A DNA stretch of 64,000 nt from Pollutimonas nitritireducens (GTDB taxonomy: Bacteria; Pseudomonadota; Gammaproteobacteria; Burkholderiales; Burkholderiaceae_B): assembly GCF_002849615.1 (NCBI RefSeq), contig NZ_PDNV01000006.1, forward strand, positions 1-64,000, given 5' to 3'. Below are positions 53,812 to 62,664 of this stretch, piece after piece. Made by a program: the position numbers and the translations under genes. Each line of letters begins with the position of its first letter. Position 1 is the first letter of the stretch. Under the pieces are notes generated by a model that did no database searches, was not told the DNA's origin, and saw only the letters and a program-made list of their open reading frames with translations.

Positions 53812-54876
53812 TCATGCCGCTATCCCAGCATGGTCCACTGCGTCGAGGATCTTGCCGAACAGATCGTTGGCATGTTCGGAATTCAGCCAACGGACTACCA
53901 CCACCATTTGGCGCTCGGGCTCGATCCAGGTAAACGAGCTGCCCGCACCTATAGCGAAGTAACTGCTCTCCGGCACGTTGGCGAACACCTTGCGATCGTG
54001 GTTCAGCCATACCAGGTAGCCGTAGTACGGCGCCAGTTCAGACGGAGTGCGCATACGCCGTACCCAGTCCGATGAGAGCACGCGCTTGCCTTTGGCCATA
54101 CCTTCGTCGAGCAATACCTGCCCTATCAAGGCCTGGTCTTCGGCGCTGATGGACATACCGCCACCCCAATGGCTACCTCCCGGTACCGACTGCACCTTCT
54201 GTCCGGCTATCTCTACCCAGGCATTGTCATAGCCCACCCATTTCCAGTTTTCGGAGACTCCTGCCGGCCGCGCAATGGTTTCACGGAAGACATCTGGCAA
54301 AGGTTTCTGGAACAGATGCAAAAGGGCCAAGGAAAGCTGGTTTATGCGGACGTCGTTATATTCCCAATACGTTCCGGCCGCTTGGAGGGGGCGGGGATCG
54401 CCTTTTTTGCCGGCCGGCGCAGCACCAAAGGTGACAGCACGATAGCGGTCGACCTGATCCGGCACCCCGAATATCTCACCTTCCCATTCGCTGGTCTGCT
54501 GCAACAAATGCTGCCAGGTGATCAGGGCGTTATTGCCGCCGTCAAAGCCAATACCCGGCACGCGCAGACGAACCGGCTCATTCACATCGGGCAACAGACC
54601 TTGGTCGTGCGCCACACCCGCCAATAATGCCAAATATGTTTTTGCGACGCTGAACGTAAGGTCCGCACGCTGCGGCTCGCCCCAGGTCGTCAGGGTCTTG
54701 CCCTTTAGAGTAATGACGCCTGATACCGGCCCCCGAGAGTGGACAGGTCCCAATAGGCGATTCCATGGAGGAGGATCCTGCACATGTACGCCCCATACGC
54801 CGTCTACGTCGCGGTCCCAGGTAGTCTCGTGGTCGATGGCGAACTGCACGGCTTCCTGCATGGACGAATTCTGCAT
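53812..54876 (-). CDS. Serine hydrolase of the beta-lactamase (class C) family
   Basis: A 354-aa soluble protein of the penicillin-binding/beta-lactamase superfamily. The active-site SxxK is SVAK in LTFSVAKTYLALLAG (about 81-95), and the YxN motif is YNDVRIN-like in YWEYNDVR. A late GSS/HxG-equivalent is GAGSSF. Without a signal peptide it is probably cytoplasmic, more like EstB-type esterases than a secreted beta-lactamase. The start is ATG 54876, eight bases after GAGGA; the ATG five codons upstream is less well placed. It is divergent from radC. Confidence 0.82.
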   Translation of the reverse strand: MQNSSMQEAVQFAIDHETTWDRDVDGVWGVHVQDPPPWNRLLGPVHSRGPVSGVITLKGKTLTTWGEPQRADLTFSVAKTYLALLAGVAHDQGLLPDVNEPVRLRVPGIGFDGGNNALITWQHLLQQTSEWEGEIFGVPDQVDRYRAVTFGAAPAGKKGDPRPLQAAGTYWEYNDVRINQLSLALLHLFQKPLPDVFRETIARPAGVSENWKWVGYDNAWVEIAGQKVQSVPGGSHWGGGMSISAEDQALIGQVLLDEGMAKGKRVLSSDWVRRMRTPSELAPYYGYLVWLNHDRKVFANVPESSYFAIGAGSSFTWIEPERQMVVVVRWLNSEHANDLFGKILDAVDHAGIAA

Positions 54877-55082
54877 GGGGCATTTCCTCATTAGCGTGTG
54901 TGAGTACCCGGCAAGCAGGCACGGTCCCGACCGATCATAAGCAAAACATCAGTACACGTGCAAGCCGTAGATATCCCCTGCAGCAGGTGGAAACCAGAAG
55001 GGACAAAACCTTGCACCCGGCTCCTGTCTGAAGCCGAGACATGTCAATGTAGAGCATCGTTACGGTTTCTTATCGAGTCCTC

Positions 55083-55760
55083 ATGACCCTACATGCCTCC
55101 CGCTCCCGGCCCGAACGTCCACGCGAACGCCTGCTTGCTCATGGCGCCCAGGTCTTGACGTCCCCCGAACTACTGGCCATCCTGCTGCGCACCGGAATCC
55201 GCGGTTGCGATGCCGTGGGCCTCGGGCACCAACTTATCGAACGATTCAACGGCTTGCGAGGCCTGCTGTCGGCCGACGCCCAGACGTTGCTGGGCATCAC
55301 TGGGCTGGGTGTCGCAAAAACCTGCGAACTTCTGGCCATCAATGAATTGAACCGCAGGGCACTGGAAGAAGACCTGAAGGCCGGCCAGGCACTGGACCAA
55401 CCACAGCGCGTGAAGCACTATTGCACGGCCACGCTCGGCCATCTTCCCATCGAGCATTGCATGGCCCTGTATCTTGACAGTCAATTCCGCCTGATCACCA
55501 GTGAAGAGGTATCCCGTGGGACGTTGACGCAGGCATCAATATATCCAAGAGAAGTGATCAAGGCCGGCCTTAAGCACCATGCCGCCGCCCTGATCCTTGC
55601 GCATAACCACCCATCAGGCGTATCGGAACCCAGCGACGCCGACCTGGCGCTCACGCGCCATCTGAAGCATGCGCTGGCTTTGGTGGATATCCGCCTCATC
55701 GACCACCTTATCGTCACGGCCGCCGGCGCGATCTCACTGGCGGAACGCGGGCAGCTGTAA
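55083..55760 (+). CDS. radC: RadC family JAB-domain protein
   Basis: The 225-aa protein has an N-terminal helix-hairpin-helix domain (about 1-90; GITGLGVAKTCELLA) and a C-terminal JAB1/MPN metalloprotease-like domain. The JAMM-type motif HNHPSGVSEPSDAD (about 178-191) is complete. Despite the name, its role in repair is doubtful, and its reaction is not established. In related genomes radC is usually followed by rpmB-rpmG; here it is followed by an ABC transporter operon. Confidence 0.93.
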   Translation: MTLHASRSRPERPRERLLAHGAQVLTSPELLAILLRTGIRGCDAVGLGHQLIERFNGLRGLLSADAQTLLGITGLGVAKTCELLAINELNRRALEEDLKAGQALDQPQRVKHYCTATLGHLPIEHCMALYLDSQFRLITSEEVSRGTLTQASIYPREVIKAGLKHHAAALILAHNHPSGVSEPSDADLALTRHLKHALALVDIRLIDHLIVTAAGAISLAERGQL

Positions 55761-56017
55761 CGCGTCACGATCCCATGGCAATACAACACGAACAAAAAAT
55801 AGACCATGCGGATTTACCCTCGGAAATCAAAAAATCGCCCTAGGACTTTCCCGCGCTTACGTTTATGAGAAACCCCCGGTTTTCGAATGGCGAATTGCCC
55901 CTGAGGTTTACGCTTCTTAAACTGGGCCGATTTAGCGGTAGGTTTGCTTGACCACCCGTTAAAGCGTGATGTCCGCAGTTGCCGCCATTCCAGCTCGTAG
56001 CTTCCTGAGGAAAGTTC
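55761..56017. other. Intergenic region between radC and livH
   Basis: The 257 bp separate radC from the liv operon. Several short frames exist on both strands, including an open minus-strand frame rich in Lys and Arg without a start codon, but none is convincing. The rpmB and rpmG genes expected after radC are not seen. The promoter of the transporter operon presumably lies here. Confidence 0.4.
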
Positions 56018-56923
56018 GTGTTTCTTAACATCCTGCCACTTGCTCTGGTCGATGGCGTCGCATACGCCTGCTTATTGTTTCTAGTGTCCATGGGCCTGAC
56101 TCTCATATTCGGCGTGATGGGCATACTGAACGTTGCGCACGGGGCTTTTTACGCCTTTGGCGGCTATGCGGCGGCCTCGTTCATCATGATGATCGCGCCG
56201 TCCACGGAATCCGCATGGATCCCTCTGCTCTCTCTCTTCGTCGTTGCCGTTGTGGTCGGCACCGTATTAGGTGGCCTGATGGAAGTGCTGCTGATCCGCC
56301 GCGCCCAGGGCTACGATCCCATACTGAAGTTATTGCTCACCTTTGGCGCACTACTAATGCTGGAAGATATCCAGCGCATGATCTGGGGTGCTCAGCCTTA
56401 TAGCGCAAGTGAAGTGGTGAACCGTCTGGGCAATATCGAACTGGGCGGCATTACTTACACCACGTATCAGTTGGTGGTGGTACCTGTAACGGCGATCGTA
56501 GCGTACGTTGGCCTGGAGTACTTTCTGCGCCATACAAACCTTGGAAAACAGATAGTGGCCATTACACACCACCGGGAAGTCGCCATATCGCAGGGCATCA
56601 ACGCCAGCAAAATCGGGTTGATCACTTTCATCGTCGGTGCCATCCTGGGCGTGCTGGGGGGCGCTCTCGCTGCGCCCACCACCTCCCTGGTGCCCGGAGC
56701 CGGCGCTGACATGATTGTGTTGTCCTTCGCCGTAGTAGCAACTGCCGGTCTGGGACAGATCACAGGCGCGCTTGTGGCGGCCTTGTTGATCGGCATCATC
56801 CGCTCAATATCCGTTTACATGGCGCCAGAGTTCGAAGTGGCCGTGCCCTACATCATCATGGGCCTGGTATTGCTCGTCCGTCCGCATGGGCTGTTCACTG
56901 TTGCACAAGCGAGGACGATCTAA
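56018..56923 (+). CDS. livH: Branched-chain-type ABC transporter permease LivH
   Basis: A 301-aa inner-membrane permease with about eight helices. The LivH signature is visible as GVMGILNVAHGAFYAFGGYA (about 31-50). GTG at 56018 follows GAGGAAAGTTC with good spacing. The last base of its stop is the first of livM. It forms the channel with LivM for the substrate delivered by the binding protein encoded at the end of this operon. Confidence 0.92.
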   Translation: MFLNILPLALVDGVAYACLLFLVSMGLTLIFGVMGILNVAHGAFYAFGGYAAASFIMMIAPSTESAWIPLLSLFVVAVVVGTVLGGLMEVLLIRRAQGYDPILKLLLTFGALLMLEDIQRMIWGAQPYSASEVVNRLGNIELGGITYTTYQLVVVPVTAIVAYVGLEYFLRHTNLGKQIVAITHHREVAISQGINASKIGLITFIVGAILGVLGGALAAPTTSLVPGAGADMIVLSFAVVATAGLGQITGALVAALLIGIIRSISVYMAPEFEVAVPYIIMGLVLLVRPHGLFTVAQARTI

Positions 56924-57846
56924 TGATTTACGTCATCAGCATAGTTGGCGCAGCACTTGCTCTTTTCGTTGGATACGCAATTCCCTGGACGATCACACCA
57001 ATTGTTATCGGAATGACTTACGCCATTGCCGCACTGGGCGTGTCAGTAATGATGCGTGCAGGCCAAGTGTCTTTCGGCCACGCCATGTATGCCTGTATAT
57101 CAGCCTACACCGTAGCGTTCCTGGCTCGTGCTTACCCCAGCCTGGATGCCATCGTGCTGATCTTTGCCGGTGTGCTGGCCGCTATCCTGGCCAGCGCGAT
57201 CATTGGTGTATTCGTCGTCCGCTATCGCGGGATTTTCTTCGGTATGCTCAATCTTGCGCTGAGCATGGTGCTCTTTGCGCTCCTGGGCAAGCTTTACCAC
57301 ATCACGGGCGGCACCGATGGCTTGCGCATCCAGCGTCCCACGATACTCGGTATGGATCTCGAGCGCGCGCCGTACGAATTCGTGCTGCTTATCGTCACGG
57401 TAGTCATCGCTCTTGCGCTTGCCTGGTGGATCCAACGCTATTTCCGCTCCGGAAATGGCGAAGCGCTCGCCGCTATCAAAACCAACGAAACACGTCTGGA
57501 ATACCTGGGGTTTTCAGCTTACGCAGTTATGTGGCGCGGTTACCTGCTTTCCGCCATCGTGGTGGGCTTTTCAGGCAGTTTGCTCGCACTCATGCAAGGG
57601 CTCGTCACCCCCGACATCAGTCTATGGTTGCGCTCGGGCGAATATGTATTCATTGCCATCCTGGGCGGGGCCGGCCATGCCCTTGGCGCCTTTCTGGGCG
57701 CGCTGGTCTTCGAGGCTGTCAAACTGGCTTCCACGGCCTATTTTCCCGGGCTGTGGCAATTCATCTTGGGCTTGACTCTAATCGTCGTGATATTCCTGTT
57801 TCCTACGGGGTTCATCGGACAGCTCTCCAAGCGCATCAAACTCTAA
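56923..57846 (+). CDS. livM: Branched-chain-type ABC transporter permease LivM
   Basis: A 307-aa membrane permease; helices begin at residue 2. The LivM stretch RAGQVSFGHAMYACISAYT (about 46-64) and YRGIFFGMLNLALSMVLF (about 102-119) are typical. It overlaps livH by one base and is followed by livG 18 bp later. It is shorter than UrtC and lacks that protein's urea-specific insert. Confidence 0.92.
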   Translation: MIYVISIVGAALALFVGYAIPWTITPIVIGMTYAIAALGVSVMMRAGQVSFGHAMYACISAYTVAFLARAYPSLDAIVLIFAGVLAAILASAIIGVFVVRYRGIFFGMLNLALSMVLFALLGKLYHITGGTDGLRIQRPTILGMDLERAPYEFVLLIVTVVIALALAWWIQRYFRSGNGEALAAIKTNETRLEYLGFSAYAVMWRGYLLSAIVVGFSGSLLALMQGLVTPDISLWLRSGEYVFIAILGGAGHALGAFLGALVFEAVKLASTAYFPGLWQFILGLTLIVVIFLFPTGFIGQLSKRIKL

Positions 57847-57864
57847 CGGAAGGAAGCTGAAGCG

Positions 57865-58605
57865 ATGCTGCCATTAATCAAGACCACCGGCCTGTATCTG
57901 GCATTTGGCGGCGTGGTAGCCGCCAACAATATCGACTTTGAGCTGCATACCGGCGAACGCCTGGCCGTGATCGGCCAGAACGGTGCGGGCAAGACCACCT
58001 TCATCAACATCTGCACTGGGTACCTGAAGCCGGCTTCCGGCAAGGTTATCTTCGACGGCCACGACATTACTGCCATGGCTCCGCGCAAAATTGTTCGCCT
58101 GGGCCTGGGACGCTCTTTTCAGTTGCCTCAGCTGTTCACCGAGCATACCGTGCGCGAATGCATACAGATCGCGGCTGCCCGCCAAAACGCCCGCCTCAGT
58201 GCGTTCAAACCATTGTCGGCCACGGTGGATGGCAACGCGGTAGAGAGCACCCTGGAGCTAGTCGGACTTCGGGAGGACGCCAGCGCGCTTTCCCGCGATT
58301 TGCCCGAAGGCAAGCGCAAGCTGCTGGATGTGGCCATGGCGTTGGCGTTGCAACCCAAGCTGCTCATCATGGACGAGCCGACCAGCGGTGTCGCATCGGA
58401 AGATAAACACGATCTCATGCGAACCGTTATGAGCGCGCTCGAAGAAAGAAAAGTAACGAGCTGGTTCGTCGAGCACGATGTAGACATCGTCGCGCAATAC
58501 GCCACCCGCGTGGCCGCCTGGATAAACGGCGCGATCATGGCCGATGGCACGCCCGATGACGTTTTGAACAATCCACAAATCAAGCGCGAAATATTGGGAA
58601 ATTGA
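57865..58605 (+). CDS. livG: ABC transporter ATP-binding protein LivG
   Basis: A 246-aa ATPase. Walker A is GQNGAGKTT (about 38-46) and Walker B is LLIMDEPTSGVA, with the switch histidine in FVEHDVDIV. The signature motif is odd: LPEGKRKLLDVAMALA stands where LSxGQ is usual, although Gly and the following basic stretch are kept. GGAAGGAAGCTGAAGCG precedes the ATG. It works with LivF in the same operon. Confidence 0.92.
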   Translation: MLPLIKTTGLYLAFGGVVAANNIDFELHTGERLAVIGQNGAGKTTFINICTGYLKPASGKVIFDGHDITAMAPRKIVRLGLGRSFQLPQLFTEHTVRECIQIAAARQNARLSAFKPLSATVDGNAVESTLELVGLREDASALSRDLPEGKRKLLDVAMALALQPKLLIMDEPTSGVASEDKHDLMRTVMSALEERKVTSWFVEHDVDIVAQYATRVAAWINGAIMADGTPDDVLNNPQIKREILGN

Positions 58606-58608
58606 CAT

Positions 58609-59274
58609 ATGCTCAAGCTCACCGGCGTCAATGTCGATCTCGCGGGCAATCGTATTCTGCGCGACGTTAACTGCACATTCGAGAAAGGAACCACGGTGGG
58701 GATCGTGGGCCGCAACGGGGCTGGGAAAACGACTTTGCTGCGTACCATCATGGGGCTGATCAAGCTGCAAGCCGGCGAGATCCGGCTCGATGAGGTGATA
58801 CTCAGCAGCCTTCCGGGGCATGCACGCGCAGGCTATCAAATCGGATATTCACCGGAAGACCGAATCATCTTCCCAACAATGTCGGTCGAAGAGAACCTGC
58901 GCCTACCCTGCCATGCGATCAAGCAATCCAGGCAGTCCATCGACCACCGCCTGGAAGTCGTACTCGAAGTCGTCCCCGACCTCGTGCCGATGCTCAAACG
59001 CTCCGGCTCTGCGTTGTCGGGTGGACAAGGCAAGATGGTGGCCTTGGGCCGTGCACTCATGGTCGGCACACGTCTGTTATTGCTGGATGAACCCTTTCAA
59101 GGCCTTGCACCGAAGCTGGGGCTTATTTACACCGACGCGCTCAGCCGCCTGAAAACCCTGCAGCCTGACATTTGCGTCGTGATCACCGAATCGAACATCA
59201 AATTGCTCGGCAATATCCCTGATCGGATATGGACCATCGAACGAGGCTCGATCGAGCTTCAACAAACTATGTAA
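58609..59274 (+). CDS. livF: ABC transporter ATP-binding protein LivF
   Basis: A 221-aa ATPase. Walker A GRNGAGKTT lies at about 33-41, the signature is LSGGQGKMVALGRALM, and Walker B is LLLLDEPFQGLAP. The usual switch histidine region reads VITESNIKLL, without the His, as in many LivF proteins. It starts three bases after livG and is followed 16 bp later by the aldehyde dehydrogenase, tying transport to metabolism. Confidence 0.92.
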   Translation: MLKLTGVNVDLAGNRILRDVNCTFEKGTTVGIVGRNGAGKTTLLRTIMGLIKLQAGEIRLDEVILSSLPGHARAGYQIGYSPEDRIIFPTMSVEENLRLPCHAIKQSRQSIDHRLEVVLEVVPDLVPMLKRSGSALSGGQGKMVALGRALMVGTRLLLLDEPFQGLAPKLGLIYTDALSRLKTLQPDICVVITESNIKLLGNIPDRIWTIERGSIELQQTM

Positions 59275-59290
59275 AAGGCAGGAGCGCGCA

Positions 59291-60727
59291 ATGACTCAAA
59301 TGATCATCGACGGCCAACAAACGTACGCCGCCAGCAAGCAGACCATAGACGTCGTTTCCCCTAGCGACGGTAAGGTGTTTACGACTATTCCCCGTGGCGA
59401 TTCGACCGATGTCGATCGCGCTGTCAAGGCCGCACGCCGGGCGTTGAACAGCGACTGGGGCAAGACTCCCGCCTTCGAACGCGGTCGATTGTTAGTGAAG
59501 TTGGGCCAAGCAGTGCTCGACCATCACGAAGAGCTCGCCCAACTCGAAGCCAAGGATACCGGCAAGCCTATCTCCACCGCCCGCGGCGATATCACTGTGT
59601 TGGCGCGTTATTTCGAGTATTACGGTGGCGGTGCCGATAAGGTGCATGGACAAACCATTCCTTTCCTTAACGGCTATTCCGTACAAGTTGTCCGCGAACC
59701 ACTGGGCGTGACGGCTCACATCATTCCGTGGAACTATCCGGCGCAAATGCTCGGTCGGAGCGTGGCGCCAGCCTTGGCCATGGGCAACGCTGCGGTAGTT
59801 AAACCGGCGGAGGACGCTTGCCTGTCCATACTGCGCATTGCCGAGCTGGCTCTGGAGGTAGGTTTTCCCGCAGGCGCACTTAACGTGGTGACGGGCTTGG
59901 GCGAAGAAGCGGGTGCCGCCCTTTCCAGACACCCTGGCATCAACTTTGTCTCTTTCACCGGATCCAATGAAGTCGGCATCCTCATACAGCAAGCGGCCGC
60001 GCTCAATGCCGTGAAATGTGTACTGGAACTGGGTGGAAAATCAGCCCACGTGGTATTTGACGATGTCGACTTCAAACAAGCCATCCCTGCCATTGTGCGT
60101 GGGATCGTACACAACACCGGACAGACATGTACCGCCGGGAGCCGCCTGCTTGTGCAAAAAGGTGTTCACGACGAGTTCCTCAGAGTATTGGCCGAAGAAT
60201 TCTCCAAGACGCGCGCAGGTACGCCAGAGATGGACCTCACTTGCGGTCCTGTCGTTAACAAGACCCAGTGGGAGCGCATCAACCGTTATATTCAGAAGGG
60301 CATAGACGAAGGATTGACCGTGGTTGCCCGAGGCGGAATCGCCGAAGGCGTTCCCGAAGGCGGATACTTTGTAACGCCCACGATTTTCGGCGCAAAAAAC
60401 CATGACAGCGATTTGCTCATGCATGAAATTTTCGGCCCTGTTCTGGTTGTCGTTCCTTTCGAAACTGAGGCCGAAGCCATCGAGCTGGCCAATGCCACTG
60501 AATATGGCCTGATGGCTGCCGTGTGGACGGAAAACGGCGGACGCCAGCAGCGTGTGGCCAGAGCCATGCAGGCCGGCCAGATTTACATCAACAGCTTCGG
60601 CGCCGGCGGTGGCGTGGAACTGCCCTTCGGCGGTGTGAAGAAGAGTGGTCACGGTCGTGAAAAAGGCTTTATCGCCCTCGAAGAAATGAGCACAACTAAA
60701 ACCATCGTCCACCACCACGGCGAATAA
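59291..60727 (+). CDS. NAD(P)-dependent aldehyde dehydrogenase
   Basis: A 478-aa enzyme of the ALDH superfamily that oxidises an aldehyde to the acid. IIPWNYPAQM (about 145-154) holds the catalytic Asn, the Glu is in VLELGGKSAHVV (about 246-257), and the nucleophilic Cys is in NTGQTCTAGSR (about 277-287). The C-terminal PFGGVKKSGHGREKG is typical of betaine/amino-aldehyde-type members. GGAGCGCGCA precedes the ATG. It probably completes oxidation begun by the alcohol dehydrogenases downstream. Confidence 0.9.
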   Translation: MTQMIIDGQQTYAASKQTIDVVSPSDGKVFTTIPRGDSTDVDRAVKAARRALNSDWGKTPAFERGRLLVKLGQAVLDHHEELAQLEAKDTGKPISTARGDITVLARYFEYYGGGADKVHGQTIPFLNGYSVQVVREPLGVTAHIIPWNYPAQMLGRSVAPALAMGNAAVVKPAEDACLSILRIAELALEVGFPAGALNVVTGLGEEAGAALSRHPGINFVSFTGSNEVGILIQQAAALNAVKCVLELGGKSAHVVFDDVDFKQAIPAIVRGIVHNTGQTCTAGSRLLVQKGVHDEFLRVLAEEFSKTRAGTPEMDLTCGPVVNKTQWERINRYIQKGIDEGLTVVARGGIAEGVPEGGYFVTPTIFGAKNHDSDLLMHEIFGPVLVVVPFETEAEAIELANATEYGLMAAVWTENGGRQQRVARAMQAGQIYINSFGAGGGVELPFGGVKKSGHGREKGFIALEEMSTTKTIVHHHGE

Positions 60728-60743
60728 TCGAGGAATCCAGCAA

Positions 60744-61496
60744 ATGCATCAACTTGAAGGTAGAGTCGCGCTGATTACAGGCGCTGGCAGCGGTTTCGGC
60801 GAAGGAATCGCCAAGGTGTTTGCCCGCGAGGGCGCGAAAGTCGTCATTGCCGACCTCAATGAACAAGGCGCCAACCGCGTCGCATCCCTAATCGGAAGCA
60901 GCGCGTTGGCGCTCAAAGGAGACGTTTCAAAACGCGAAGACATACAGTGCATGGTTGATGCAACCATGCACGAGTTCGGTTCGCTGGACATCGTGATCAA
61001 CAATGCTGCCATCACGCATAAGAACCAACCCATGCTTGACGTGGACGAAGCAATGTTCGACCGTATGTTTGACGTGAATGTGAAGTCCATTTACTACATG
61101 ACCAACGCCGTCGTACCCCTGATGCGCAAGCAAGGCAAAGGCGTGATCATCAACATCGGGTCGACGGCCGGCATCCGCCCGCGCCCCGGCCTGACTTGGT
61201 ATAACGCCACAAAGGGCGCAGTGAACCTTCTGTCCAAATCGATGGCAATCGAGTTGGGCCCCGATAATATTCGTGTCAACGCCATCTGCCCGGTCATGGG
61301 TGTTACAGGCATGTTTGAGTTATTCATGGGGCTGCCTGACACTCCCGAAAACCGCGCAAAGTTCCAGTCCACCATCCCGCTGGGCCGCTTCTGCAAGCCT
61401 GAAGACGTGGCCGCCGCCGCACTATTCCTGGCAAGCGACGCTGCTGAGTTCATCACTGGGGTCGAATTCCCGGTGGATGGCGGCCGCACCATCTAA
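60744..61496 (+). CDS. Short-chain dehydrogenase/reductase
   Basis: A 250-aa classical SDR. The cofactor motif TGAGSGFGEG lies at about 11-20, NNAA at about 89-92, and the catalytic Tyr-Lys in WYNATKGAVN (about 152-161). It ends with the usual VEFPVDGGRTI. It could oxidise a secondary alcohol of the imported compound. The gene sits 16 bp after the aldehyde dehydrogenase with GAGGAATCCAGCAA before its ATG. Confidence 0.9.
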   Translation: MHQLEGRVALITGAGSGFGEGIAKVFAREGAKVVIADLNEQGANRVASLIGSSALALKGDVSKREDIQCMVDATMHEFGSLDIVINNAAITHKNQPMLDVDEAMFDRMFDVNVKSIYYMTNAVVPLMRKQGKGVIINIGSTAGIRPRPGLTWYNATKGAVNLLSKSMAIELGPDNIRVNAICPVMGVTGMFELFMGLPDTPENRAKFQSTIPLGRFCKPEDVAAAALFLASDAAEFITGVEFPVDGGRTI

Positions 61497-61520
61497 GCAC
61501 TGACCACAACGGATAAGCAC

Positions 61521-62645
61521 ATGAAAACTCGGGCTGCACTACTGCGTGAAATGGGGGCCGCCGCCCCCTATGCTCAGACTAGGCCGATAGTGATTACGGA
61601 AGTCGAACTGGATCCTCCCGGACCTGGCGAGGTTCTCGTCAAAATCAAGGTGGCCGGCCTGTGCCACTCAGATCTATCGGTTATAAATGGCGATCGTCCC
61701 AGGGCGCTACCCATCGTGCTGGGCCATGAATCGTCAGCGAACGTGGTCGAAACCGGTGCAGGCGTGAACGACCTGCAGCCCGGAGATCATGTCGTTATGG
61801 TATTTGTTCCCAGTTGCGGCTGCTGCTTTCCATGCATGAAGGGCCGTCCAGCGCTGTGCGAACCCGGTGCAGCAGCCAACGCCAAAGGCACACTCCTTTC
61901 TGGCGAGCGCCGCCTGCACATCGGCGATGAATACCTCAATCATGCCACCGGCGTGTCCTGCTTCGCAGAATATGCGGTTGTGTCACGTCGCTCTTGCGTG
62001 AAGATAACTACCGACATCAGCCACCGAGATGCGGCGTTGTTCGGCTGCGCCGTCCTTACGGGCGCAGGTGCTGTGATCAATCGCGCCCGGATGAAAGCGG
62101 GTGATACCGCTGCAGTGGTTGGCTTGGGCGGCGTGGGCTTAAGTGCCCTGCTGGCCGCCGCCGCGTCGGGCGCACGCCGTATCGTGGCCGTAGATCTGTC
62201 GGATGAAAAATTGCAGCTTGCCAGGGAACTGGGTGCCACTCACTTGGTCAACCCGCGCGACATCGCCAGCGATGCCGATCTCATGGATGCTGCTGGGGGT
62301 CCCGTAGACTATGGCTTCGACATGGCGGGCGCCGTGCCGGCCTTTGAAACCGCGTTCAAGTTGACGGCGCGTGGTGGTTCCACCATAACTTCCGGACTGC
62401 CCAATCCCAGCGCACGCTTTCAACTGCCGCTCGCTCAATTGGTCGGGGAAGAGCGCGAAATAAAAGGAAGTTATCTAGGCTCGGGTGCGCCGGCTGAGGA
62501 TATTGCACGTTATATAGACCTCTACAAGGCCGGCCGCCTGCCGGTCAACAAGCTCCTGGGTAAGACCTTCACCCTGGATGAAATCAATGAAGGCTTTGAT
62601 CATCTGGCGTCGGGTAGCAGCCTGCGCGACGCGATCGTTCTGTAG
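61521..62645 (+). CDS. Zinc-dependent alcohol dehydrogenase (class III-like)
   Basis: A 374-aa medium-chain dehydrogenase with the long family opening. The catalytic zinc Cys is in VAGLCHSDLSVINGD (about 47-61), His-Glu in LGHESSANV, and the structural-zinc cysteines in PSCGCCFPCMKGRPALC. The Rossmann motif is VVGLGGVGLS (about 199-208). It probably oxidises a primary alcohol to the aldehyde used by the neighbouring aldehyde dehydrogenase. The start ATG follows CGGATAAGCAC, 24 bp after the SDR gene. Confidence 0.9.
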   Translation: MKTRAALLREMGAAAPYAQTRPIVITEVELDPPGPGEVLVKIKVAGLCHSDLSVINGDRPRALPIVLGHESSANVVETGAGVNDLQPGDHVVMVFVPSCGCCFPCMKGRPALCEPGAAANAKGTLLSGERRLHIGDEYLNHATGVSCFAEYAVVSRRSCVKITTDISHRDAALFGCAVLTGAGAVINRARMKAGDTAAVVGLGGVGLSALLAAAASGARRIVAVDLSDEKLQLARELGATHLVNPRDIASDADLMDAAGGPVDYGFDMAGAVPAFETAFKLTARGGSTITSGLPNPSARFQLPLAQLVGEEREIKGSYLGSGAPAEDIARYIDLYKAGRLPVNKLLGKTFTLDEINEGFDHLASGSSLRDAIVL

Positions 62646-62664
62646 TTCATTTTGGAGACAAAAA

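Noticed and set aside
55840-56124. 94-codon minus-strand frame overlapping the start of livH
   Set aside because: It overlaps a certain gene and its promoter region, with no family likeness; a Lys/Arg-rich frame nearby lacks any start codon.
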